Shown piece by piece: positions 21,579-30,042 of a stretch of DNA of 64,000 nt. Every line of letters begins with the position of its first letter. Positions within the stretch are counted from its first letter, which is position 1. Position numbers and translations under genes: made by a program. Origin of the DNA: Anaerolineae bacterium (lineage in GTDB: Bacteria; Chloroflexota; Anaerolineae; Promineifilales; Promineifilaceae); the NCBI GenBank assembly GCA_028277515.1, contig JANQGC010000008.1:1-64000 (forward strand), given 5' to 3'. A model generated the notes under the pieces. The model made no database searches and was not told the DNA's origin. It saw only the letters and a program-made list of their open reading frames with translations.

Positions 21579-22667
21579 CTATTTGTACAACGATTCCAAT
21601 CTTTTGTGTAGTCGAGGATAAGATCGTAAATCGGTACTGTGACTGAACTGGTCGATACTGCCAACGGCCGTGCCGATTTGCTTAACCAGTGGGTCGCCTA
21701 TATGCGCCCGCAGTGCATCAACAAATCGCCCGGCATTGATGATGCGATAAGGCCGGTTATGAAAAAACGTAACAACTTCCGGCAGGGGTTCGGTGATACC
21801 CAGCCTGTTATGCATGGCGGCGACAATTTCATATGCCTGGCAGAGGTAAGTCTCCCGTTTCGGCCACTTTTCGGCCGCCATCACCCGATGCAGGAGTGGC
21901 GTCAGGACCTCAGCACTTTGCAAACGGCTGAAAGCCGTACCAAACCATTTCGGGTAAGGGGTATAGGTTTTCTCCATCAAGAAACAAAGAAACATGATGT
22001 CATGAACCAGGCGTGTGGCCAGGATGCGCGACCCCAATTCATCACCCACATCCCCGGTGCGGCCGACAAAATGCTCTTCTTGCCCAATGCGTGACCATTG
22101 GGCGGCTAAAAGATAGAGCCAGACATCTTGCGGATAGTATTGCAGCCTGGCTCTAACCGCTTCAAGTTGCCCTAACCCATCATGGAAAACTTGGCCCGTG
22201 GTCACTCCTAACAGATGCTGTTGAGGCCAGGTTAGCCATTGATAAACGGTTGGCTCTTGTGAGGGATCATCATAGGCCATATATTCAGTAAAAAATTGAG
22301 GAACGGTGACGATCTCGACCCGATGATTCACCGGACCATCCGTTTCCGCCAACAGCCGCGACCCTTCTTGATCCGGGTCCGTGAAATGAGTCGAATAACC
22401 ATGCACTTTTTTGGGCAATTGACGGCATAAGAGCTCGTTGATTTCTGCGGACAGATTTTTGTGATCTTCTCGATTTAAAAATAGCTGCAAGCGCGGTCCC
22501 CAATCATGGTCGCGAGATAAAGGCGTATCATAGCCCAGCACATCCGACCCACTGCCCAGACGTGCGGCCGAATATGGCAGGCCGGAAAACTCCTTTTCCA
22601 GGATCGGTTGAACCGCATCTGCAAAAAATAAGCGGCTTAATTCCAACCCTGGGATAAATTCAGGCAT
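21579..22667 (-). CDS. DUF4037 nucleotidyltransferase-like protein
   Basis: 362 residues. The N-terminal segment has LGSGSDVLGYDTPLSRDHDW, which reads as a nucleotidyltransferase GS motif with acidic metal ligands as in DUF4037 proteins. The rest is helical with an HNRLG segment near residue 285. The family is considered part of the polymerase-beta superfamily, but substrates are not established. The start ATG is preceded by AAAGGAGCG. It follows the shortened substrate-binding protein by 11 bases in a leftward operon. Confidence 0.8.
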   Translation of the reverse strand: MPEFIPGLELSRLFFADAVQPILEKEFSGLPYSAARLGSGSDVLGYDTPLSRDHDWGPRLQLFLNREDHKNLSAEINELLCRQLPKKVHGYSTHFTDPDQEGSRLLAETDGPVNHRVEIVTVPQFFTEYMAYDDPSQEPTVYQWLTWPQQHLLGVTTGQVFHDGLGQLEAVRARLQYYPQDVWLYLLAAQWSRIGQEEHFVGRTGDVGDELGSRILATRLVHDIMFLCFLMEKTYTPYPKWFGTAFSRLQSAEVLTPLLHRVMAAEKWPKRETYLCQAYEIVAAMHNRLGITEPLPEVVTFFHNRPYRIINAGRFVDALRAHIGDPLVKQIGTAVGSIDQFSHSTDLRSYPRLHKRLESLYK

Positions 22668-22678
22668 ACTGCGCTCCT

Positions 22679-23365
22679 TTAGTTCACCCTGATATATGCG
22701 TCTCTAACTGATTCACGGGTGATTTCGCCACTTTCTTCTGAAGCCAGGCGAAAAGCCGCAAACAATTCCTGAAAAGCATCATATGCCGCTCCCGCGTAGG
22801 GTCCGGGCATCTCGTCAAATGGGGTGACCTGGGCATAAGCGGCCGTAAATTCAGAGGACAGAGCTACCGGATCAATAATGTCATATGGCGCTTGCCCGCC
22901 CGGTAGCAAAACAAGTCCATTCTGAGTGTAGATCGACTCGGCAGCGGCCGTCTTATCCGTTTGCCAATGCCCAACCACGGCGACAACGGCCGGATCGATA
23001 ACCAGGGATTCGGCCGTCGCCTGAGCAAATTCGACTGTGCCACCATCATCAAGGGCGACAAGGGCCACGCGTGTGCCGTCAATGCCGCCTGCTTCATTTA
23101 TCTCGCGCACCGCCAGCCGTGCGCTGTACAAAACATCATAGCCCACGTCACGCTGCCGCCCCTCAAAAGGAGCAACCAGGCCGATTTTAACAACAGGATC
23201 CACGCTTTGGCAGCCAACACCCGCCAAAAAGAGCAGGCTGAGCAGAAAAAACAATATGTAAGACGATTTGGCAAATCGTCTCCGCTCTCGTCCGTTCTCA
23301 TCAGCGTTAGGCCTATAAAACGATTTGGTAAATCGTTCTACAAAGCTAGCGGCAGCGTTGGACAT
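22679..23365 (-). CDS. Shortened periplasmic-binding-protein-like lipoprotein
   Basis: I chose the ATG at 23365 because GAGGAG lies 10 bases before it. The frame is open to 23503, but that extension overlaps mltG further. The 228-residue product has a long charged N-terminus, a membrane/lipoprotein segment ending LAGVGC, then a type-1 periplasmic-binding fold as in branched-chain amino-acid receptors (KIGLVAPFEG, AVREINEAGGIDG, VVAVVGHWQT, YAGAAYDAFQ). Typical members have 350-400 residues; the section between GHWQT and the final YDA motif is much shortened, removing most of the second lobe. No permease genes are near, so transport is doubtful. Confidence 0.75.
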   Translation of the reverse strand: MSNAAASFVERFTKSFYRPNADENGRERRRFAKSSYILFFLLSLLFLAGVGCQSVDPVVKIGLVAPFEGRQRDVGYDVLYSARLAVREINEAGGIDGTRVALVALDDGGTVEFAQATAESLVIDPAVVAVVGHWQTDKTAAAESIYTQNGLVLLPGGQAPYDIIDPVALSSEFTAAYAQVTPFDEMPGPYAGAAYDAFQELFAAFRLASEESGEITRESVRDAYIRVN

Positions 23366-24554
23366 ACGCCAGGTGCTCCTCATATGTTTGGCTGAAAATG
23401 TGCTGCCCTGTCTGCTCGGCCATACAGTCCAAAACAAAAAATAAATAATTCGTCTGCGCCGGTTGGGCGATCGCTTGCAGCGAAGACAGGCCCGGATTAG
23501 CAATCGGGCCGGGCGGTAAGCCGGGTACCACGTAGGTATTGTATGGATGGTTATATTCTAAATCGGTCATCGCTAACGGTACTTTCCACCAGCTGTTGGT
23601 CGCGGGATGGAATCCGGCGGCGTACTGCACGGTCGGGTCGGCTTGCAGTGGCATCCCTTGGGCGACACGATTGAGATAGACGCTGGCGATGAGCGGCCGT
23701 TCATTCTCAATCAGCGCTTCCCTGGCCACAATCGAAGCCAGCGTGACAGCTTCATATAAGGTTAATCCTTGTGCCCCATAAGCCTGCCGCATGGCCGGCG
23801 TTACCTGGCGGTCGAAATTTTGCAGCATCTGGTCCAAGAGATAAGCTGCATCCGCATCCGGTGGCACAAGATAATTGCCGGGAAAGAGGAATCCTTCTAA
23901 CGATCCGTTATCCGGCAGCGAATTAAGAAAGGGGTAGGCAGAAATGTCAAAGTGGCGTTCTCTCCGAGCCAGGGCTAAGAATTCCTGGGGATCAATTCGG
24001 GCTGCTTGATGGACGGAAAGTACATCGGCCATCTCTTCCAAACGGAGGCCGGGTAAGAAATGGATCGTGGCATCACGCAGCGACCCTTCTGTAATGGTAG
24101 CCGCCAGTTCCGGAATGGTTAGCTGTCCATTCAGGGTAAATTGCCCCGCCTGTAGCAGGGAATCCCAGCCATAAAAATGGAGATAATCAAGGAAAAGCCG
24201 GCCATCATTCAATAATCCGACCTGCTCCAGATCATCAATGACCTGATCGGCCGTCGCGCCAGCGGGAATCACAAACTGCGTATCAGGAGCGCTGCCCGCC
24301 GGTTGAAGTAGATCGTCCAGGCGGCCATTTAAAGCGTTCAGCAATAAGAGACGCCGCAGCGGGTTAAGGTCGGGATCGGCGTCACTGTAACGAATGGCCC
24401 CGCCGAAAAGCTGGCCCCGCCGGACCGTATTGGCCGCGATGATAGTTGAGGCTAGACAGGCGAATATGAGCAACAGGAACAGGAGCGACCGGCAGCCAAT
24501 ACGTCGTCTCTTTTTCGGTTCCGGATCCACAATCAGCGGTTTTTCTGTAGACAT
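23346..24554 (-). CDS. mltG: Endolytic murein transglycosylase MltG
   Basis: 402 residues. A basic cytoplasmic N-terminus and one membrane segment (SLLFLLLIFACLASTIIAA) are followed by a LysM-like lobe and the YceG domain. The hallmark ASIVAREALIENERPLIASV and LQADPTVQYAAG are present. The second glutamate of the usual VEKE motif is kept while the first is Ala here. MltG cuts nascent glycan strands and sets their length. It follows ruvX by 14 bases, the same gene order as in many bacteria (ruvX-mltG), which supports both calls. Its 3' end overlaps the next gene by 20 bases. Confidence 0.93.
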   Translation of the reverse strand: MSTEKPLIVDPEPKKRRRIGCRSLLFLLLIFACLASTIIAANTVRRGQLFGGAIRYSDADPDLNPLRRLLLLNALNGRLDDLLQPAGSAPDTQFVIPAGATADQVIDDLEQVGLLNDGRLFLDYLHFYGWDSLLQAGQFTLNGQLTIPELAATITEGSLRDATIHFLPGLRLEEMADVLSVHQAARIDPQEFLALARRERHFDISAYPFLNSLPDNGSLEGFLFPGNYLVPPDADAAYLLDQMLQNFDRQVTPAMRQAYGAQGLTLYEAVTLASIVAREALIENERPLIASVYLNRVAQGMPLQADPTVQYAAGFHPATNSWWKVPLAMTDLEYNHPYNTYVVPGLPPGPIANPGLSSLQAIAQPAQTNYLFFVLDCMAEQTGQHIFSQTYEEHLAYVQRCR

Positions 24555-24568
24555 CTTACTAAAATCGA

Positions 24569-24997
24569 CTAATTCACGCGGTGGGCATCTAAATAATCTT
24601 GCAATATGAATGCGGCAGCTACGGCGTCAACGCGTTCTTTGACCTTCTTGCCCTGTTTCCCGCGCGCTCGCAAACTGGCCTCCGCCTGCTTTGTTGAAAA
24701 GCTTTCATCCCAGAAGATAACCGGTACGTCGATATGGCGGCTCAATTCGGTCGTATAATCACGCACCCAGGCTGCCCGCTGTCCTTCAACCCCGCTGAGC
24801 GGCACAGGCAGGCCCATCACCAGCAACCGGATCTCTTCCCGATCAATAATGTCCTTATATCGCTGGAAATCTTCCTTTCGTGAGCGGCGTTTGATCACGC
24901 CATACGATTTGGCCACCATCCGTGTGGGATCACTGACTGCCACGCCGATGCGTTTTTCGCCAAGATCGAGGGCCATCACCTTCCCTTTAGTTTCCAT
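24569..24997 (-). CDS. ruvX: Putative pre-16S rRNA nuclease / Holliday-junction resolvase-like YqgF
   Basis: 142 residues with the RNase-H-like fold of YqgF. The first acidic residue is in MALDLGEKRIGVAVSD, the second motif is FWDESFSTKQAE and the last is KERVDAVAAAFILQDYL. Family members are reported to process 16S rRNA ends and were earlier proposed as Holliday-junction resolvases. It lies downstream of alaS, as in many genomes, but a terminator and a second hairpin separate the two, so it may have its own promoter. Confidence 0.92.
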   Translation of the reverse strand: METKGKVMALDLGEKRIGVAVSDPTRMVAKSYGVIKRRSRKEDFQRYKDIIDREEIRLLVMGLPVPLSGVEGQRAAWVRDYTTELSRHIDVPVIFWDESFSTKQAEASLRARGKQGKKVKERVDAVAAAFILQDYLDAHRVN

Positions 24998-25014
24998 AAC
25001 GATCTAAGGATAAC

Positions 25015-25037
25015 AAAAAAGGGTCAAAATGACCCTT
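25015..25037 (-). terminator. Rho-independent terminator downstream of alaS
   Basis: On the reverse strand the stem AAGGGTCA/TGACCCTT with a three-base loop is followed by a run of T (25015-25020 read as A on the + strand). It stands between alaS and ruvX, both leftward, and would end most alaS transcripts. Confidence 0.75.
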
Positions 25038-25077
25038 CGATTTAATAACGATTACGCTTCCTTTATCTACGTCTTAA

Positions 25078-25135
25078 GTGACAGTCACTTTATTAACAGT
25101 GCTGCCACTTAAACAATGACCAAAGTGACTGTCAC
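25078..25135. repeat. 13-bp inverted repeat between alaS and ruvX
   Basis: GTGACAGTCACTT (25078-25090) and AAGTGACTGTCAC (25123-25135) are perfect inverted copies 32 bases apart, and the left arm is itself palindromic (AAGTGACAGTCACTT). It begins 7 bases from the alaS stop. It may be an mRNA-stabilising hairpin, an operator for ruvX, or a small repeat. Confidence 0.5.
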
Positions 25136-25141
25136 ATTACT

Positions 25142-27835
25142 TTATGATCCATTCAAGGCCGACGCCACGAATCCCGGCACAGCCTCCAGCGCCTGGGGCA
25201 GCTTGCCGGCATCACGACCACCGGCCTGGGCCATATTCGGCCGTCCGCCGCCACCGCCGCCCACAATCTTGGCCACTTCACGCACTAGATTGCCGGCATG
25301 CAATCCCCGTTTGATCAGATCGTCCGTCACCGTGGCAATGATAACCGGTTTATCATTGAGAATGGTGGCCAAAACGGCCATGCCCGAGCCTACCTTATCG
25401 CGATACCAATCGGCCATCTCACGCAGGTTATCCGCCCCCGCCACCTCGACCTGGGCAGCGAGAACATTCACATCTTGCACCTGCTGCACTTCGGATAGAA
25501 TTTCGCTGAACTGGGCGCGGGCCAGTTTGCTCTGTAGCTTATTTAGACGCTTTTGCAATTCCTTGTTTTCGGCCAACAGCGATTCCAGGCGCGTTTCCAC
25601 TTCATTTAACGGGCTGTTCAACTTTTGCGACACGCGGCCTAATGTATCCAATCGTTCCGTCACCAACTGCTGCGCTGCGGCTCCGGTCACCGCTTCTACG
25701 CGGCGCACTCCGGCAGCTACCGCCCCTTCACTGACAAATCGAAACTGGCCAATATCATTTGTTTCTGAAACGTGCAGCCCACCACAAAGCTCAAAGCTGT
25801 ATGGTTCATCCTTCTCCCGCCCATTGATGGAAATGGTGCGCACAATATCGCCATATTTTTCGCCGAACAAGGCCATTGCTCCTGCGCTGATGGCATCCTT
25901 TTGGCCCATATAGCTCGCAGTGACCTGGTAATTGGCCATAATCGCTTTGTTAATATCCGCTTCAATCGCCGACAGCGTTTCCCGATCGACCGCCTCGCCG
26001 TGGGAAAAGTCAAATCGCAAACGGTCGGGAGCAACCAGGGAACCGGCCTGCTGCACATGGGTTCCCAAATGGGAGCGCAGTTCCTTATGTAGCAGATGGG
26101 TAGCGGTATGGTTACGCCGGATATCAGCGCGCCGCTGTCTATCTACTTCTAATTGAATGTCGTCACCAACGCACATTTTCCCCTGGCGCAAACGGCCGAT
26201 GTGGATCACCAATCCAGGGAGCGGCATGGCCATATCCTCAACAACAAACTCTGCGCCACTGTCCAGGTCAATGATCCGACCCGTGTCGCTCACTTCACCA
26301 CCGGCTTCAACATAGAATGGCGTGGATATGGCAACAAGCTCTGCCTCATCCCCGGAGCTAATGTCCTGAACCTGCTGCCCATCGCGGATCAGCCCCACGA
26401 TTTCGGAGGTCATTTTGGAACCGTAATAGGGATCATATTCAACGCCATGTTCCAAATGACCGGCCTCCACCAACTCATTCAAAAGCACGCCATAAACGGA
26501 ATCATCGGTTTTGTAGCGGCCGAAAGCACCGGAGCCGCTGGCCAGGGCATGCGCTCTTCTGGCTTCATTGTAGCCCTTCTCGTCGATGGTTAAACCGCGA
26601 CCATGAACCAAATCGCGCGTGATTTCCACCGGCAGGCCGTAAGTTGCATAAAGATTAAACGCATCCTCGCCCGATATTTGCTGTTCCCCCTTTTTGCGCA
26701 TCTCTTCCAGGATACCCATCAAATGGACCACGGCCGAGTCCAATGTACGCTCGAAACGTTCTTCTTCATGTCTTAAGGTGTGCAAAATCTGGTCGCGTCT
26801 GTTCTGCAATTCGGGATAGGCGTCGCCCATTTCGGCAATATACACGTTGGCAACTTCTTCCAGGAAAGGGGCCTGGAAACCGATCTGGCGGCCGAAGCGC
26901 GCCGCCCGGCGAATCAGCATGCGCAGCACATAGCCCGCCCCGGTACTGCCCGGCCGCACTCCATCGGCAACCAGGAAGGTCGCCGCCCGGCCGTGGTCGG
27001 CAATCACCCGGTAGCCAACGACATTTTCCTCTCGTTCCTCATCCGAATCATCCAGCAGTTCCTGGACACGATCCATCACCGGTGAGAAAACATCCGTATC
27101 ATAATTGTTGTCCTTTTGCTGCATGATCCGCGCCAGCCGTTCCAAACCCATGCCCGTATCCACGGAGGGTTTAGGCAGCGGCGTCAGCGAGCCATCCTCT
27201 TCCCGGTTGAACTGCATGAAGACCAGGTTCCAGAACTCCAGGAACTCCTCGTCATCATCAGCATTCAGGCGTGAGGGGACGCATTTGTTCAGATCACCGA
27301 CGAAATAGAAAATTTCCGAATTGGGTCCGCATGGCCCGACATCACCCATTTCCCAGAAATTATCTTTTTTGCCAAAGCGCAAGATCTTTTCTGCCGGTAA
27401 ATATTCCTGCCATAGTTCAAATGACTCGTCATCCTCAGTGTAGATCGTAGCCCACAGGCGTTCCGGTTCTAATTTCAGCACGCCGGTAACAAAATCCCAG
27501 GCGAAGCGGATAGCATCTTTCTTGAAATAATCGCCAAAGGAAAAATTACCCAGCATCTCAAAAAAAGTATGGTGCCTGGGCGACGGTCCCACGTTTTCCA
27601 GGTCATTGTGCTTGCCGGTTACGCGCATGCATTTTTGCGACGAAGCAGCCCGGTTATACGGCCGTTTCTCCTTACCCAGAAACACATCTGTGAACTGGTT
27701 CATCCCCGCATTGGTAAATAGAAGTGTGGGGTTATTATGCAGGGGCAGAGGTGAACTCGGCACGACCTCATGGCTGAATTCGGCGAAAAAATCTAAAAAC
27801 GCCTCCCTGATTTCATTGGTTGTTTTTGGTATCAT
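25142..27835 (-). CDS. alaS: Alanyl-tRNA synthetase
   Basis: An 897-residue class II synthetase that charges tRNA-Ala. The N-terminal catalytic core begins with SSPLPLHNNPTLLFTNAGMN. The editing domain has the zinc motif HTATHLLH and the later CGGLHVSE. The C-terminal oligomerisation domain has GGGGGGRPNMAQAGG. The gene is complete. AGAGGA lies 6-11 bases before its ATG. Its 240-nt leader holds a promoter, an Ala-rich leader peptide and a terminator/antiterminator, implying control by charged tRNA-Ala. A terminator follows the gene. Confidence 0.97.
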   Translation of the reverse strand: MIPKTTNEIREAFLDFFAEFSHEVVPSSPLPLHNNPTLLFTNAGMNQFTDVFLGKEKRPYNRAASSQKCMRVTGKHNDLENVGPSPRHHTFFEMLGNFSFGDYFKKDAIRFAWDFVTGVLKLEPERLWATIYTEDDESFELWQEYLPAEKILRFGKKDNFWEMGDVGPCGPNSEIFYFVGDLNKCVPSRLNADDDEEFLEFWNLVFMQFNREEDGSLTPLPKPSVDTGMGLERLARIMQQKDNNYDTDVFSPVMDRVQELLDDSDEEREENVVGYRVIADHGRAATFLVADGVRPGSTGAGYVLRMLIRRAARFGRQIGFQAPFLEEVANVYIAEMGDAYPELQNRRDQILHTLRHEEERFERTLDSAVVHLMGILEEMRKKGEQQISGEDAFNLYATYGLPVEITRDLVHGRGLTIDEKGYNEARRAHALASGSGAFGRYKTDDSVYGVLLNELVEAGHLEHGVEYDPYYGSKMTSEIVGLIRDGQQVQDISSGDEAELVAISTPFYVEAGGEVSDTGRIIDLDSGAEFVVEDMAMPLPGLVIHIGRLRQGKMCVGDDIQLEVDRQRRADIRRNHTATHLLHKELRSHLGTHVQQAGSLVAPDRLRFDFSHGEAVDRETLSAIEADINKAIMANYQVTASYMGQKDAISAGAMALFGEKYGDIVRTISINGREKDEPYSFELCGGLHVSETNDIGQFRFVSEGAVAAGVRRVEAVTGAAAQQLVTERLDTLGRVSQKLNSPLNEVETRLESLLAENKELQKRLNKLQSKLARAQFSEILSEVQQVQDVNVLAAQVEVAGADNLREMADWYRDKVGSGMAVLATILNDKPVIIATVTDDLIKRGLHAGNLVREVAKIVGGGGGGRPNMAQAGGRDAGKLPQALEAVPGFVASALNGS

Positions 27836-27884
27836 CTTGATCCTCTTATTTCTTTTGCTTTCACCGCTAAATTTTAACTGAGCA

Positions 27885-27981
27885 ACAAAAAACCGCCAGA
27901 CCGTAATCCCGATCTGGCGGTTGTAAAAGCCTTATCAGCGGCACGAATCAGGCAGCACAACACTCCAGACCAGGGGTCTGG
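27885..27981 (-). promoter_or_regulatory. Predicted ribosome-mediated transcription attenuator of alaS
   Basis: Read on the reverse strand, region 1 (CCAGACC) pairs with region 2 (GGTCTGG) in a perfect 7-bp hairpin. Region 2 can instead pair with region 3 (CCAGATC, one G-U). Region 3 is the 5' arm of the terminator stem AACCGCCAGA/TCTGGCGGTT, which is followed by six T. Region 1 begins two bases after five consecutive Ala codons of the leader peptide. A ribosome stalled there for lack of Ala-tRNA would cover region 1, free region 2 for region 3, and block the terminator. This is the classical 1-2, 2-3, 3-4 layout. Confidence 0.8.
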
Positions 27982-28043
27982 CCGGCAGCAGCGGCCGCCT
28001 GTACCTTGCTGATGGTTGTCATGTTTCTGATACGCTCGTTCAT
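27948..28043 (-). CDS. Ala-rich leader peptide of alaS
   Basis: A 31-codon ORF too short for standard gene calling. Translation begins MNERIRNMTT and has VQAAAAAGQ, encoded by GCG GCC GCT GCT GCC, and ends GLECCAA; seven of 31 residues are Ala. The ATG is about 10 bases from the -10 box, so the mRNA would be nearly leaderless; an internal ATG (codon 8) is an alternative start. The placement upstream of an alanyl-tRNA synthetase, the codon run and the following overlapping hairpins fit a regulatory peptide whose translation, not its product, matters. A ribosomal peptide (RiPP-like) reading of the CC tail is possible but less likely. Confidence 0.75.
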   Translation of the reverse strand: MNERIRNMTTISKVQAAAAAGQTPGLECCAA

Positions 28044-28052
28044 CGTATGGGC

Positions 28053-28081
28053 ATGTTATCAAAGGGCAGGGCGTGTGTCAA
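28053..28081 (-). promoter_or_regulatory. Promoter of the alaS leader
   Basis: On the reverse strand there is a perfect -35 TTGACA (28076-28081) and a -10 TAACAT (28053-28058), exactly 17 bases apart. The predicted transcription start is near 28046, just before the leader-peptide ATG. Confidence 0.75.
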
Positions 28082-28113
28082 CTTTTTTAGTAATTCAATT
28101 TTTCACTGTTACA

Positions 28114-28208
28114 AAAATCATTTGCACAGCAATTTGACAACTTTTCACTTGACATATCGACGATAATCATTTTATAAAAGTTGTCAAATTTCAGGTTACA
28201 GAATGTTG
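28114..28208 (+). repeat. Dispersed inverted-repeat element, copy 3
   Basis: This copy carries the arms AATTTGACAACTTTT and AAAAGTTGTCAAATT around CACTTGACATATCGACGATA, with the same outer flanks (AAAATCATTTGCA before, CAGGTTACAGAATGTT after) as copy 2. It lies between the alaS promoter and the lipoprotein gene at 28278. No ORF is present in it. Confidence 0.85.
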
Positions 28209-28277
28209 AAGTATCGAACAATCCAATTTCCCAAATTTATGGTATAGTGCAAACCTAAACTCAAGGGGTGGACAATC

Positions 28278-28739
28278 ATGAATAAAAAGATTTCTTATGC
28301 TTTTTTCTGTCTTGTTGCCATACTCTTAATTGGATGTCAGGCTGGTGGCAAAAACACCCAACCAGACGCAAGAGCTGCGCTAACTATTTCCAGGGACGAT
28401 AGAGTGGACACAGCGGACAACGCAACCCAACCGCCGGAAAACAAGGGTGCCGGAGTATATTGGGATGGTGGTGAATGGGGCGACCAACCTGTGGTAAGCT
28501 TAGAGCATGGCAGCTCTCTGGCAGCGCGCGCGAAAGTTGTATCTTGTGGACTTAGGCTTGAAGCTCTCGACACTGCCGTCGAAAACCATTTGAACAGAGG
28601 GGTGCCGCAATCTGAGGGATCCAAAATAATTATTTCGGAACTAGATGAATCGGGCGAACCACTATGGAGCAGATCAATTACTGTTAATTCCCTGACATCT
28701 GACACTTTTCTTATCAATTGCCGTGAGGAAAGTCCTTAG
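28278..28739 (+). CDS. Small lipoprotein of unknown function
   Basis: A 153-residue protein with a clear lipoprotein signal: basic MNKK, hydrophobic FFCLVAILLIG and lipobox Cys at about residue 20. The mature part is hydrophilic, with two later Cys (VVSCGLRLE and LINCREESP) that could form a disulfide. I recognised no family. AAGGGGTGG precedes the ATG. It stands alone between repeat copy 3 and a 188-base gap (28740-28927) in which I see no gene. Confidence 0.65.
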   Translation: MNKKISYAFFCLVAILLIGCQAGGKNTQPDARAALTISRDDRVDTADNATQPPENKGAGVYWDGGEWGDQPVVSLEHGSSLAARAKVVSCGLRLEALDTAVENHLNRGVPQSEGSKIIISELDESGEPLWSRSITVNSLTSDTFLINCREESP

Positions 28740-28927
28740 GGATCAAGTTTTGATGTTTCTATCTTTAATGGCGCACGCAAGGGTAAATCCAAGTAACAAG
28801 TTGTTTATCGCATGAAAACACGCTAACCTTCGTCAACCGGAATGCTTTAGCAATCCTCTATCGGCTCTGACCAATCCTGGACTTGCCATCCCCAACCGTC
28901 CTATTTCTAAACTGTCGGGTAGCTAGA

Positions 28928-29563
28928 TCAGGCATCACTGAGGCGTTTTTCCAGCATGGCCAATGCCTGTTCCAGTTCGGCCTGGCGTAGACTGGTCGTG
29001 ACATCGCCGCGTGTTCGTTCCAGCACGGCCCGTACGGTGTCTGTTCGCCGTCTCAATCCGCCGGTGATGCTGTCGTTAAAGTCGAAGGTGACCAGGATGC
29101 TGTAGATCTGGTCCATGGCATCGAGCAGAGATTCAGCCTCATCATCATGGCCATGACGAATGATGTCCAGGATGCGCCGGCGCAGTTCTGTCGCTGCCTC
29201 AGCCAGGCCATTGAGCCAGGTATTGTATTCGGCTCCCAGCTCTTCCGGCAGGGGCAGGGGGCGATTGCGCACTAGGGCATAGGTCAGGTTGGCTTCAACA
29301 AATTCTTTGATGGCGTCCTGGGTATATCCGGCAAAATAAAGGGCCGGGTAATCTTCTACATCGGTGATTAAGGCATTAGCTGCCTTTCGGGCTTCGGCGA
29401 TCAATTTTTCGGCCGTTTGCCATTCGTCGCGATGGACGGCTCGAATGGCGCGTGCACAGAGGCTAATCAGGCTGCGCGAGCGATTATAGGCCAGGTTTCG
29501 GGCATTATTGACTTCTTCAAAGTAGGTGCGGATGGTTTCTGCTGTTTGATCTAATCGGTCCAT
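28928..29563 (-). CDS. Translin-family protein
   Basis: 211 residues, almost wholly helical. It matches the translin/TRAX pattern, including AGYTQDAIKEFVEANLTYAL in the middle and the C-terminal RRRTDTVRAVLERTRGDVT. Eukaryotic translin/TRAX is a nuclease complex that removes tRNA 5' leader and splicing by-products; prokaryotic members are predicted RNA binders. It follows the DUF3467 gene by 15 bases and lies divergent from archease-rtcB, which also acts in RNA ligation, so an RNA-processing role is a reasonable inference. Confidence 0.82.
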   Translation of the reverse strand: MDRLDQTAETIRTYFEEVNNARNLAYNRSRSLISLCARAIRAVHRDEWQTAEKLIAEARKAANALITDVEDYPALYFAGYTQDAIKEFVEANLTYALVRNRPLPLPEELGAEYNTWLNGLAEAATELRRRILDIIRHGHDDEAESLLDAMDQIYSILVTFDFNDSITGGLRRRTDTVRAVLERTRGDVTTSLRQAELEQALAMLEKRLSDA

Positions 29564-29578
29564 GATGTCCTGTTCAGG

Positions 29579-29950
29579 TTATTGATCTTCATTTTCATCG
29601 TTATCGTCATCGGACCCTTCTAGCGGAAAACGGAAAAAGTTGTCGGCCAGCGCTGATCCTTGCTGGGGCAAACGAATCTCACCATACTGCCTTTCGTAGT
29701 TTGCCAAATTTTGGGCGAGCGCCAGTTGCAACATTTTGGCATGCATGGGGGTCATGACAACGCGCGCTTTTACGCTGCCACGGGGGGAACGGGGCAGCAC
29801 CTGGGCGAAATCTATCACCAGTTCGGCGAAGGAATGGCTGATAAAAGCGATGTTGGCATATTGAGGCTCCAAATCTTTGGGTAGATGAATGTTGATGCGC
29901 TTTTTTGCTGCTTTTTTGGGTTGGGTATTTTCTTTACTATCTTCACTCAT
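29579..29950 (-). CDS. DUF3467 domain protein
   Basis: A 123-residue protein. A Lys-rich N-terminal tail is followed by the DUF3467 core: YANIAFISHSFAELVIDFAQ, then RVVMTPMHAKMLQLALAQN and YERQYGEI. The C-terminus is an acidic tail (DDDNDENEDQ). The family has no assigned biochemical role. It is the first gene of a two-gene leftward unit with translin. It shares a ~200-bp upstream gap with the divergent archease-rtcB operon. Confidence 0.85.
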   Translation of the reverse strand: MSEDSKENTQPKKAAKKRINIHLPKDLEPQYANIAFISHSFAELVIDFAQVLPRSPRGSVKARVVMTPMHAKMLQLALAQNLANYERQYGEIRLPQQGSALADNFFRFPLEGSDDDNDENEDQ

Positions 29951-30042
29951 AATAAATCACCTTGAAAAATTGATCGGAAAATGTTTCCTTTAATTTGCTG
30001 AGTATCATGATTCTAAATGTTTTAGGTAAGCTCATGTGACTT

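Noticed and set aside
27874..28062. A 62-codon frame over the alaS leader
   Set aside because: It has no family resemblance or ribosome-binding site and lies in another frame from the Ala-rich leader peptide, which explains the region better.
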